From the NCBI GenBank assembly GCA_050288425.1, contig JBNKDU010000042.1:27807-91806 (forward strand): a stretch of 64,000 nt of DNA, in the 5' to 3' direction. The notes under the pieces were generated by a model that was not told where the DNA came from, made no database searches, and was given only the letters and a program-made list of their open reading frames with translations. Source of the DNA: JARRKU01 sp050288425 (GTDB lineage Bacteria; Desulfobacterota; Desulfobacteria; Desulfobacterales; Desulfosarcinaceae). This document shows, one piece after another, positions 27,691-36,642 of this stretch. Both the position numbers and the translations under genes were made by a program. Position 1 is the stretch's first letter, and each line of letters opens with the position of its first letter.

Positions 27691-28002
27691 GTTTGCCGGT
27701 TGACCAGTTTGCCGGTTAGCCGGTTATTCTGTTTCGTTAAATTGGTTCTCGATCACATTTAAGTTTTGTTTCGACGTGGTCATCATAATTTGGACGTTGC
27801 CTCTGCCTTATCACCGGCAAACCGGCGAATCGGTTAACCGGTTGAGTCGGTTGGGCCGGTTGACCGGTTATTCTGTTTCGTTAATTCGGTTCTCGATTAC
27901 ATCTACGTATCGCTTCGACATGGTCATCATGATCCAGGCGTCGCCTCTTCCTGTGCACCGGCAAACCGGTCAACTGGCCAACCGGCCCAACCGGCCAACC
28001 GA
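27691..28002 (-). repeat. two tandem inverted-array elements between moxR and the DUF58 gene
   Basis: The non-coding stretch holds two related units: 27720-27826 and 27864-27970 are 107 nt each, offset by 144 nt, with about 20 mismatches by hand count. Each unit has an AT-richer core flanked by CCGGTT-type units on one side and AACCGG-type units on the other. On the sense (minus) strand the array begins immediately after the moxR TAG stop and ends shortly before the DUF58 ATG. Confidence 0.7.
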
Positions 28003-28977
<975 letters not shown>

Positions 28978-29270
28978 CTGCGATGTCTCCTGTTATGGCG
29001 GTTCAAATAAAAAGTCGAAGAAGTCGCGCTGCCGGTCCGGGATTTCAAATGGTCTCGTGCCGTCGACAGGCGTAGAATAGAAGGGCGATATTTTCTTGTC
29101 AACCCTCCGGCTTCACTGGATTTTATACTTGCGCGACGGCCCGGCGACCAGTAATGATGGCGGCAATCCGTCGTCGGGCAGATGATCCGACCTGGCGGAC
29201 GAGGCCGATTTCGAATCCTGTGGTGCGAATCATGATATAAAGAAAGATTTTATTGTAAAGGAAGATTTTA

Positions 29271-30311
29271 TTGCGATCACGGTTTCCCTTTCTTGTCCGG
29301 CGCGAGGATCTGTCCATCGATGTGCCGGCGCTGGTGGATCTCATCCAAGGTACCCAGCAGAGCGACGGTGCCATTCCCTGGTATCCCGGCCACAAGACCG
29401 ATCCCTGGGATCATGTGGAGTCGGCCATGGGGCTCACCCTCGGCGGGCGCACCGAAGCGGCGCGGGGGGCCCTCGAATGGCTGAAAACCCGGCAATTGTC
29501 CGACGGAAGCTGGTTTGCGGCCTATGTCGACGGCAAGGTGCGGGACGCCACCCGTGAATCCAACCACGCCGCCTATGTGGCCGTGGGGCTCTACCACTAT
29601 TTTCTCATCACCGGCGATTCGGGCTTCGTGCGCCATATGTGGCCCACCGTCACCGCGGCCCTGGATTTCGTCGCGGACCTGCAGGCCCCGGGAGGGGAAA
29701 TCTACTGGGCCTTGAGCCCCGACGGGAAGACCGATCCCATGGCGCTGCTCAGTGGCTGCGCCTCTATCTGCCTGAGCCTGAAATGCGGACTGGCGCTGGC
29801 CCGGTCGCTGGGGTGTGCGGCGGGCCGTTGGCACCGGGCCCTGGGGCGTCTTCGCCAATGCCTTTGCCATAGGCCCCAACATTTCAACATGACCAAATCC
29901 CGTTTTGCCATGGATTGGTACTATCCCATCCTCGGCGGCGCCGTCACCGGGTCGGCGGCCCGCGACCGCATCGAGATGTACTGGAAGAAATTCGTGATCC
30001 AGAACATGGGGGTCCGCTGCGTATCGGACCAGCCCTGGGTGACCGTCGCCGAATCCAGCGAATTGGTGCTGGCCCTCATGGCCATGGACAACCGGCTGCT
30101 GGCGCGGATCGTTTTTGACTGGACCTGTGACCACACCTTCGACGACGGCACGTTCTGGTGCGGCTTCACCTACCCCGACATGGTGCTGTGGCCCGAGGAG
30201 AAGATGTCCTGGACCAATGCCGTGGTGCTGCTGGCGGCCGACGCCCTCTACGAACTGACCCCGGCCGGCCGCCTGTTCAGCCATCGGTATTGGGCGCAGA
30301 TGGGATTGTGA
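29271..30311 (+). CDS. alpha/alpha-toroid protein resembling prenyltransferase/squalene-cyclase repeats
   Basis: 346 residues. Internal helical repeats include QQSDGAIPWYPG, ESAMGLTLGGR, LKTRQLSDGSWF and FNMTKSRFAMDWYYP. They resemble proteins annotated as prenyltransferase-like or glycosidase-like toroids; catalytic activity is not assured. The start is a TTG with GGA 8 nt upstream; an in-frame TAA lies just before it. The segment around residues 182-200 is Cys-rich but stays in frame with the conserved FNMTK block, so I see no frameshift. A repeat array begins right at its stop codon. Confidence 0.55.
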   Translation: MRSRFPFLVRREDLSIDVPALVDLIQGTQQSDGAIPWYPGHKTDPWDHVESAMGLTLGGRTEAARGALEWLKTRQLSDGSWFAAYVDGKVRDATRESNHAAYVAVGLYHYFLITGDSGFVRHMWPTVTAALDFVADLQAPGGEIYWALSPDGKTDPMALLSGCASICLSLKCGLALARSLGCAAGRWHRALGRLRQCLCHRPQHFNMTKSRFAMDWYYPILGGAVTGSAARDRIEMYWKKFVIQNMGVRCVSDQPWVTVAESSELVLALMAMDNRLLARIVFDWTCDHTFDDGTFWCGFTYPDMVLWPEEKMSWTNAVVLLAADALYELTPAGRLFSHRYWAQMGL

Positions 30312-30622
30312 GGTTGGCCGGTTTGGCCGGTTGGGCCGTTGGCCTGTTGGGCCAGTTAGCCGGTTTGGCCGGTTTGCCAGTTGGGGTGCTTGATTTGTTA
30401 ATTCGTTGATTGGATGATAGGTGAGTGGAATTCTATCTGATTTATATAGGCCCTTAGAAACTGGCTGTATATCTTGTACGCAATTTCAAACGGATCATTT
30501 GCCCAATTTACCGGCAAACCGGTCAATCGGCTAAACCGGCCAACCGACTAAACCGGCCAACCGACTAAACCGACTAAACCGGCCAAACCGGCCAAACCGA
30601 CTAAACCGGGCCAACCGGCCAA
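30312..30622 (+). repeat. intercistronic inverted array element, GC-rich version
   Basis: It begins directly after the TGA of the toroid gene with GGTTGGCCGGTTTGGCC-type units (to about 30410), passes through an AT-rich core containing GGAATTCTATCT (30427-30438), and ends in a run of about ten 8-9 nt units of the form AACCGGCCA or AACCGACTA (about 30506-30622). The arrays are reverse complements in character and could form a long imperfect stem. The acyltransferase ATG follows 11 nt later with no Shine-Dalgarno sequence. Confidence 0.75.
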
Positions 30623-30633
30623 CCACAAAAAGC

Positions 30634-31353
30634 ATGCGCAAAGACCACCGTCCCTATATCGTCAAAAAAGCCTATTTCCTGTTCCAGCAGTTCTACACGC
30701 GCCATTTTCTGCAGCCCCAGCTCCAGGATCTGGGGCGTGGTTTCGTCTTCATGCGGCCGTGGCATGTAGAGCTGTTCGGCGGCCCCATTCGAATCGGCAA
30801 ATATGCCACCGTCATCGCCACGTCGGACAAGAAGGTGCGGTTGTCGATCTGGCCGGAAAAGGCGGGGCAGGGCAGGATCCGGATCGGAGACTACAATCTC
30901 GTCTGTCCGGGGGTGCGCATCAGTTCGGCGGCCGATATCGTCATCGAAGACAATTGCATGCTGGCCAACGGCGTCTACATCACCGATGCCGACTGGCACG
31001 GCGTCTACGACCGGTTGTCCTTCGGCCGGGCGGAGCCGGTGCGGTTGAAGAAGAACGTCTGGGTCGGCGACAGCGCCATCATCTGCAAAGGGGTTACCGT
31101 GGGCGAGAACAGCATCGTGGGGGCCGGCGCCATCGTGGTGGACTCCATCCCCGACAACTGCATCGCCGCCGGCAATCCGGCCAAGGTGGTCAAGACCCTT
31201 GATCCCGACGAGCCGTTCACCACCCGGGCCCACTGGTATGCCGATCCTGCGGAGCTGGCCCGCCAATTCGTTCAATGGGAGCAGGCCGTATTGCAGGGCA
31301 ATACCCTGTTCGGCTGGCTGCGCCATCTGCTCTTCCCCGTCCGTGGCGATTAG
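30634..31353 (+). CDS. hexapeptide-repeat (left-handed beta-helix) acyltransferase
   Basis: 239 residues. Left-handed beta-helix repeats run through IRIGDYNLVCPGVRISSAA, IVIEDNCMLANGVYITD, VWVGDSAIICKGVTVGEN and SIVGAGAIVVDSIPDNCIAAG, ending in the typical GNPAKVVK. The fold and the His in DADWHGVYD fit O-acetyltransferases of the maltose/galactoside or LPS/capsule type; the acceptor is unknown. The start codon directly follows the repeat array and lacks a visible ribosome-binding site. Confidence 0.75.
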   Translation: MRKDHRPYIVKKAYFLFQQFYTRHFLQPQLQDLGRGFVFMRPWHVELFGGPIRIGKYATVIATSDKKVRLSIWPEKAGQGRIRIGDYNLVCPGVRISSAADIVIEDNCMLANGVYITDADWHGVYDRLSFGRAEPVRLKKNVWVGDSAIICKGVTVGENSIVGAGAIVVDSIPDNCIAAGNPAKVVKTLDPDEPFTTRAHWYADPAELARQFVQWEQAVLQGNTLFGWLRHLLFPVRGD

Positions 31354-31480
31354 ACAGGTGGCCGTGAATGGTGATATTGCTTTTATCGTGGAGGGAAGCC
31401 CACCGGAAAAAGGTGCTGGACCGCTGGATGCCGTTTCCGGATGGGTACTAACGAGGATCGAAAAGAAAGGGAAGGGAAGA

Positions 31481-32953
31481 ATGACTGTCAATCAAGTGAA
31501 GAGCGCTTTGTTGCTGGGTCTTGTCCTGCTCTTGACGGCCGGGTGTGTCCAGGAACCGTTGAAAGTGAAACCGATTGCCAAAACCGAAAATCCGGCCAGC
31601 CTGGCCCGGGACCTGGGCCAGGCGCTGGCCGAAGCCAAGGCCGAACGGGTGGATATTCTCGCGCCCACCTGGTTCGCCCAGGCCCAGGCATCCCATGACA
31701 AGGCCCGGATCGGCCTGGATCAGGGCACGGCCCTGGCCGGCATATTGGAGAATCTGGCCACCGGAGATGCACAGTTAAAGCAGGCGCGGAAATTCGCGGA
31801 CCGATCGCGCAGCGACCTGGCGAAAGTCATCGAGAGCCGGGATGCGGCCATGAAGGCGGACGCCGGCCGCTATGCCAAGCCGTTTGCCAAACTGGAGAAC
31901 GACTTTCTCAAACTCACCCGGGCGGTGGAAAACAAGAACACCAAATATGTCAATTCCCACAAAAAAGAGGTCAACGACAGCTATCGGGCGCTGGAACTGA
32001 CCGCCATCAAGGATGCCACCCTGGCGCAGGTCCGCGAGATGCTTCGCAAAGCCGAAGACGATGATCTGGACGAGGCGGCCCCCAAAAGCTACCTGGTGGC
32101 CAAGAGCAAGCTGGCCGATGCCGACGCCGCCATTACCCGCGACCGTTACGACAAAAAGACCATCGATGCCGAGGTGGCCACCGCCAGGTTTTTCATCCAG
32201 CGCATGCAGGAAATCGCCAAGGCCGCCCTGCGTCTGGAGAAGATGGAACCCGAGGCCATCGCCTTGTGGATGGAATCCTACATGTCCAAGATCAATACGG
32301 GCCTGAAGGGCGACGATCTGCGCGACTTGAGCTTCGACCAACAGCAGGCCGCCATATCCGATGCCATTGCCATGCTCAGCCGCAACCGGTCATCGGTTTC
32401 CAGCCTGGTGGAGACCAAGAATCTCGAGATCGAAAAGTTGAACCGCCGCATCGCCGAACTGGAAGGCCGCACCTACCAGGAGCGGGCCGACAAGGAGAGG
32501 CTGGCAGCGGAGAAACGCTTTAACGAACTCTACAACCAGGTACAGCGCTATTTTTCACCCGATCAGGCCGAAGTCTATAAAAAGGCCCAACAGCTGGTCA
32601 TCCGCCTGAAAGCCATGCAGTTTCCCGTGGGGCAGGCCGTGATCGTGCCGGAAAATTACCCGCTCCTGGCGACGGTCCAGAAGGCCATCCGTACCTTCGG
32701 CCGGCCCGCCGTGGTCATCGAGGGGCATACGGACAGCACCGGCACACCCACCGCCAACCAGATCTTGTCCCAGAGCCGGGCCGAGTCCGTGCGCAAATAC
32801 CTGATCGCCAATGACACCTTACCGGCCTCGAAGATCGATGCCCAGGGGTATGGCGCCACGCGCCCACTGGCTCCCAACACCACGGCGGCCGGACGTGCCG
32901 TCAACCGGCGCATCGACGTGATCATCAAGCCGAGCATGGCGAGCATGCAATAG
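31481..32953 (+). CDS. OmpA-family outer-membrane lipoprotein with coiled-coil region
   Basis: 490 residues. A lipoprotein signal ends at Cys22 (LLLTAGC). A long helical, charged region (about 40-360) follows, and then a C-terminal OmpA domain with the peptidoglycan-binding pattern GHTDSTGTPTANQILSQSRA and INRRIDV-like end (VNRRIDVII). It probably tethers the outer membrane to peptidoglycan. GGGAAGGGAAGA precedes the ATG, which is why this start is preferred over longer in-frame starts. A strong terminator follows. Confidence 0.85.
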   Translation: MTVNQVKSALLLGLVLLLTAGCVQEPLKVKPIAKTENPASLARDLGQALAEAKAERVDILAPTWFAQAQASHDKARIGLDQGTALAGILENLATGDAQLKQARKFADRSRSDLAKVIESRDAAMKADAGRYAKPFAKLENDFLKLTRAVENKNTKYVNSHKKEVNDSYRALELTAIKDATLAQVREMLRKAEDDDLDEAAPKSYLVAKSKLADADAAITRDRYDKKTIDAEVATARFFIQRMQEIAKAALRLEKMEPEAIALWMESYMSKINTGLKGDDLRDLSFDQQQAAISDAIAMLSRNRSSVSSLVETKNLEIEKLNRRIAELEGRTYQERADKERLAAEKRFNELYNQVQRYFSPDQAEVYKKAQQLVIRLKAMQFPVGQAVIVPENYPLLATVQKAIRTFGRPAVVIEGHTDSTGTPTANQILSQSRAESVRKYLIANDTLPASKIDAQGYGATRPLAPNTTAAGRAVNRRIDVIIKPSMASMQ

Positions 32954-32997
32954 CGGGGCGTCCGCGTCCGACAATGCCGGCGACAAGCTGAAATACG

Positions 32998-33027
32998 AAA
33001 GGGGCGGCCCATCCGGGCCGCCCCTTT
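32998..33027. terminator. bidirectional intrinsic terminator
   Basis: AAAGGGGCGGCCC (32998-33010) pairs with GGGCCGCCCCTTT (33015-33027) around an ATCC loop, followed by TTATT. It ends the OmpA gene and also lies just beyond the 3-prime end of the minus-strand membrane protein gene. Confidence 0.85.
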
Positions 33028-33065
33028 ATTCATTTTGGCAGTGACCGGTTTCCCTGCCACCGGGG

Positions 33066-33812
33066 CTAGGATGAAGGATTCTCCTGAATGGCGGACATGT
33101 ACAGGCGAAAGAGCACCACCTCCACGAAAAGGAGCAGGAATTCGATGCCTGTACCGATGAGCGCCCGGATGAACGCAGGCGCCGCCGTCTTGCTCAGCGC
33201 GATGCCGGCCAGGAGGTTGAGGCCCAGCAGCGGAACCACGAACAGGGCCAGCAGCATCGCGATCTGGAGAAAATAGGGCCGGGTGTCCTGGAAGCTTCGG
33301 ATGATGGCTTCGGACGGTCGGACGCGGTTCAGGACGAGGATGAATTTGGCAAACGCGAGCCGGGCCATGCCCCAGAAGAGCAAGAGTGCGGCCAACAGGA
33401 GGCCGAAACCTTTCATCGCCAGAAAGAACTGAAATAAACTCTCCAGCATGATCATCAGTATGGATCCGATGGCAGCCAGGCCGACGATGATCATTACCAA
33501 CATGAAGAGGGGCTGCCACAGCTTCATGGCTTCCTGGAACAGTTCCCGATTGGTGGGCGCTTCCTGGCGGGCGCGCTTGGACATCAGCAAAATCAGCGCG
33601 GCGGTGTATATGGGGTAGACCAGCAGCTTGAAGGCCACCGCCAGCAGGAACAGATTTGCCGAAGGGTCCGATTCCTGCTGGCCGGCGGTCAATATCGTTT
33701 CCACACTGCTGGTGGCCAGGAGCCAGGGCAGGCAGAGGACCGCGATTTGGCGCAGATGGCGGATGAAGAACTGGACCGCGTCTGAAATGATCAGTTTTAG
33801 ATTCGATTGCAT
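33066..33812 (-). CDS. integral membrane protein of unknown function
   Basis: About 248 residues with five or six hydrophobic segments, for example ANLFLLAVAFKLLVYPIYTA, LFMLVMIIVGLAAIGSILMI and IAMLLALFVVPLLGLNLLAG. I do not recognise a family. The ATG at 33812 (MQSNLKL) is chosen over an upstream ATG because the extra residues look non-coding; the ribosome-binding site is weak in both cases. The gene is convergent with the OmpA gene. Confidence 0.6.
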   Translation of the reverse strand: MQSNLKLIISDAVQFFIRHLRQIAVLCLPWLLATSSVETILTAGQQESDPSANLFLLAVAFKLLVYPIYTAALILLMSKRARQEAPTNRELFQEAMKLWQPLFMLVMIIVGLAAIGSILMIMLESLFQFFLAMKGFGLLLAALLLFWGMARLAFAKFILVLNRVRPSEAIIRSFQDTRPYFLQIAMLLALFVVPLLGLNLLAGIALSKTAAPAFIRALIGTGIEFLLLFVEVVLFRLYMSAIQENPSS

Positions 33813-34074
33813 GTCAGCGTTTGGGAACTCTCGAGTGGAAATCGTTGAATTCAGGCCCGCGTCCTTCCCCGATTCAACCAATCCAATTTGCAATGGCGGG
33901 CCGGGTTTGTCTATTACCTCTTGATAAACATCCTTGCCTGGTCATTTCAAGGGGCCGGCGTGCCGAAAAGAAACCTCTACATGGCAGACTTTTGGAAAGC
34001 AAGTTTTAACTCGTGACCGTTCGGATACGGTATCCTGGGCGCCGGCCTCACCCTGTTGTTCTCGGCCTTCCGGT

Positions 34075-35238
34075 TCATCGGGGCTGTGCGGGCGCTTTTT
34101 TCCGGGTCAGGAGATGGCCCTGAAACAAGAGGCCTCCCACCAGGGCGATCAACCCGCTGACGGCGAAGAGGGCCGGCGATCCCAACGGCTCGTAAAGCGC
34201 CCCGCAGAGGAAAAATCCAACCATCAATCCCAGGCCGTAGGTGGCGGAATTGTTCATGGCCTGGGCCGCGGTTTTGGCCTCCGGGGGCGCCAGGGTGTCC
34301 ATGTAGAGGATGCTGGCCATGTGAAAGACGCCGTAGGTGAATGCATGGGCGAGCTGCAACCCCATGATGCCGGCGGCCGATGTGGTGGCCCACAGGCCGG
34401 CCCAGCGTACCACGGCGGCGCCGAATGCAAAGATCAGCACCCTCTCGTAGTTGAACCGCCGGAAGATGCGCTGGGAAAATACCATGACCACGATTTCGGC
34501 GGCCACGGCCAGCGCCCAGCACGCACCGATGAAGAAACTGCCGAAACCCAGATTCTTCAGATGGATGGAAAAGAACGCATAGTAGGCGCCGTGGCTGACC
34601 AGCATGAGAAAGCCGCAAACCAGGAAGACGACCACATCGGGAGCCAGCAGCCGGCGCAAGCCCGGGCCGAAGGCGCCACCTCCTTGCGCCGGTGCGTTGG
34701 AAAATCCCAGGGCCACCAGCGCCTGGACCCAGGATCCGATCAGGATCAGGCGGATGATGATCTTGACGCCGTGCGTGTCGATGACGCGTCCCAGGATCAG
34801 TACGATGGTGATGAAGGCCACCGAACCCCATACGCGCATGCGGCCGTAGCGCTGCTTGTCCCGGCCCAGCATATCCATGGCAAAGGCTTCCATGAAGGCG
34901 ATGATGGGCGCATAGAAGATGCCGTAGGCGACGGTGGCCGCCAGCATCCAATAAAAGTCGGCCGTGAGCAGAAAGAGGCCCCACAGGGCGGCGCTGGCAA
35001 AATTGCAGAGGATAAAGATGGGGCGACGGCATTGGTAGTGATCGGCCACCATTCCCCAGGCGATGCCGAGGACGATCAACACCACCGAACGGGCGGCGGA
35101 GAGGGTACCGATCTGCCATCCGCTGAATCCGAGATCGTAGCAGTAAAGATTGAAAAAGGGCAGGAACATGCCCATGACGCCGAAATAGAGGAAGTATTGG
35201 GAGGAGAGGACCCAGCGACCGTTGATATTAGGTATCAT
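34075..35238 (-). CDS. MFS transporter, HcaT/PPP-like
   Basis: 387 residues with 12 predicted membrane helices. The N-terminal half has YFGVMGMFLPFFNLYCYDLG, the loop GMVADHYQCRRPIF and YGRMRVWGSVAFI, features of the MFS_1-like group that includes the phenylpropionate permease HcaT. The substrate is unknown. It lies 150 nt downstream of the Hsp20 gene on the same strand but behind a terminator, so it is probably transcribed separately. Confidence 0.75.
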   Translation of the reverse strand: MIPNINGRWVLSSQYFLYFGVMGMFLPFFNLYCYDLGFSGWQIGTLSAARSVVLIVLGIAWGMVADHYQCRRPIFILCNFASAALWGLFLLTADFYWMLAATVAYGIFYAPIIAFMEAFAMDMLGRDKQRYGRMRVWGSVAFITIVLILGRVIDTHGVKIIIRLILIGSWVQALVALGFSNAPAQGGGAFGPGLRRLLAPDVVVFLVCGFLMLVSHGAYYAFFSIHLKNLGFGSFFIGACWALAVAAEIVVMVFSQRIFRRFNYERVLIFAFGAAVVRWAGLWATTSAAGIMGLQLAHAFTYGVFHMASILYMDTLAPPEAKTAAQAMNNSATYGLGLMVGFFLCGALYEPLGSPALFAVSGLIALVGGLLFQGHLLTRKKAPAQPR

Positions 35239-35318
35239 GCCGACAGCATACGAAAAGGAGACCCGATAGGCAAAATAAAACCGATCGATACCCCATAATG
35301 TAAGTCGTCACTGGTCCT

Positions 35319-35345
35319 AAATAAAAGTTCCCGGGGTGCGGGAAC
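35319..35345 (-). terminator. intrinsic terminator of the minus-strand Hsp20 gene
   Basis: On the minus strand GTTCCCG and CGGGAAC form a 7 bp stem with a five-base loop, followed by TTTTATTT. It lies 46 nt past the Hsp20 stop. Confidence 0.75.
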
Positions 35346-35391
35346 CTCCTGCTAATCGAAACCTTCTCTTTGAACCCGGGGCCGCGGATGG

Positions 35392-35841
35392 CTAGTCGAT
35401 GGAGACCTGGACCTGCTTGGGTTGCATTTCCCGAGGCTTGGGGACATCGACGGTCAGAACGCCGTTTTTGAAGGCGGCCTTGATCTGCTCCGGCGCGATC
35501 ATGGTGCGCATGGCAAAAGATCGTTGGAACGGTCCGTTGGGGCGTTCCTTGCGGTAATATTGACTTTCTTCGTCCGGGGTTTCGATGTGCCGCTCCCCCT
35601 TGATGGTCAGGATATTTTCTTTCATCTCCACAGCCACGTCATCTTTCCGGACGCCGGGAAGGTCCACCTTGATCCTGACGCCTTCGGCGGTTTCATAGAT
35701 ATCCACCAGGGGGCGCCAGGCGAAAGAGGGCATGTCCTCCTCCGCGCCCGTGCTGCGGGGAAACGCGTCGTCAAACAGACGGTTGATGCGATCCTGCAAT
35801 GTGGCGATGTTGGTGAACGGATCCCATTTAACCATCGGCAT
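35392..35841 (-). CDS. Hsp20-family small heat shock protein
   Basis: 149 residues with an alpha-crystallin domain at about 40-140. It includes WRPLVDIYETAEGVRIKVDL, LPGVRKDDVAVEMKENILTI and the C-terminal KNGVLTVDVPK. These ATP-independent chaperones hold unfolding proteins. AAGGAGGT precedes the ATG. A second Hsp20-like gene is divergently encoded 260 bp away and lon follows, forming a small proteostasis cluster. Confidence 0.9.
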   Translation of the reverse strand: MPMVKWDPFTNIATLQDRINRLFDDAFPRSTGAEEDMPSFAWRPLVDIYETAEGVRIKVDLPGVRKDDVAVEMKENILTIKGERHIETPDEESQYYRKERPNGPFQRSFAMRTMIAPEQIKAAFKNGVLTVDVPKPREMQPKQVQVSID

Positions 35842-35886
35842 GGGTCGACCTCCTTGATCTGGGGTGAGGGATATTGGAACCGCATG

Positions 35887-35915
35887 AATTTAATCACCCC
35901 AGCTTTCTTGTCAAA
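35887..35915 (-). promoter_or_regulatory. sigma-70-type promoter of the minus-strand Hsp20 gene
   Basis: On the minus strand TTGACA (35915-35910), a 17 nt spacer and TAAATT (35892-35887) lie about 45 nt upstream of the start codon. The boxes are housekeeping-like; I found no clear heat-shock sigma-32 boxes or CIRCE inverted repeat. Confidence 0.6.
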
Positions 35916-36101
35916 CGGCCGGACGACCCCTGACGGGGTCATCGCGGCTTTACAAAGCAATAGCCCGATGTTATTTTACAAAATCGTTGCTGGTTGGAAG
36001 GCGTCCTTTCTATGCGTCGCCGCGTGCCGTTTCAGGCTTTCCGAGGTTGCGGTTGTAGAAAGACCTGAGTCTACCATTCTTATCATTGGCAGGAGTCACC
36101 C

Positions 36102-36554
36102 ATGGACCACATCAAAATCACATGCGGGGATCCATTTGATCGCATCGGGTCCCAATTCGAGAAGACCATTCAGGATATCTTTCGCCCCCGGCCGGTCAAT
36201 CCCATGTTCGCCTGCAAGGACTGCAGCTGGGTACCCCAGATGGACATGTTCGAAACCGAGGAAGAAGTCATCATCTGGGCCGAACTGGCCGGCGTGGACA
36301 AGGAGAATCTTCAGGTGGAAGTCAATGCCAAGGCCGTGCGCATCTTCGGCGCCCGCAGGGAGATGCCCAAGGACGGCAAGGGAACCTACCGCCTGGCGGA
36401 GATCCGCTACGGCAAGTTCGAACGCGTTCTTTATCTGCCTTCGCACGTGGACCCGGAGGTGGTTTCATCGACATTCCACGATGGGTTGCTCCATATCCGC
36501 ATGGCCAAACGCCAGGTGCATAAAACGCACAAGATTCCCATCGCCGACGGGTAG
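36102..36554 (+). CDS. Hsp20-like (alpha-crystallin domain) protein, divergent type
   Basis: 150 residues. The alpha-crystallin core is recognisable (VPQMDMFETEEEVIIWAELA, VEVNAKAVRIFGARRE and FHDGLLHIRMAKR) but differs from the first Hsp20 in having a CKDCSW motif upstream of the core and no IXI tail. The two cysteines could bind metal or form a disulfide, which is speculative. It is followed 88 nt later by lon on the same strand. Confidence 0.8.
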   Translation: MDHIKITCGDPFDRIGSQFEKTIQDIFRPRPVNPMFACKDCSWVPQMDMFETEEEVIIWAELAGVDKENLQVEVNAKAVRIFGARREMPKDGKGTYRLAEIRYGKFERVLYLPSHVDPEVVSSTFHDGLLHIRMAKRQVHKTHKIPIADG

Positions 36555-36642
36555 GGTTTCCGGAAAGTCCCACCCGACGTCCCGTGAGGACCTGCAGGGT
36601 CCGAGCCTGCATCGCATCGCGTAAAATTCGAAGGAGGTTTGC

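Noticed and set aside
27691..28002. CRISPR-like array
   Set aside because: Units are only 8-9 nt, degenerate and inverted, with no spacer regularity and no cas genes.
29140..29230. tRNA-like sequence (TTCGAATCC-like motif near 29209)
   Set aside because: No acceptor stem, D-arm or anticodon stem could be matched around it.
29800..29890. Possible frameshift in the toroid-protein gene
   Set aside because: Unusual Cys-rich residues occur, but the same frame continues into the conserved FNMTKSRF block and alternative frames fit worse.
33977..35119. Alternative minus-strand frame overlapping the MFS gene
   Set aside because: It is a frame shadow rich in Arg, Gly and His; the MFS frame gives 12 clean membrane segments.
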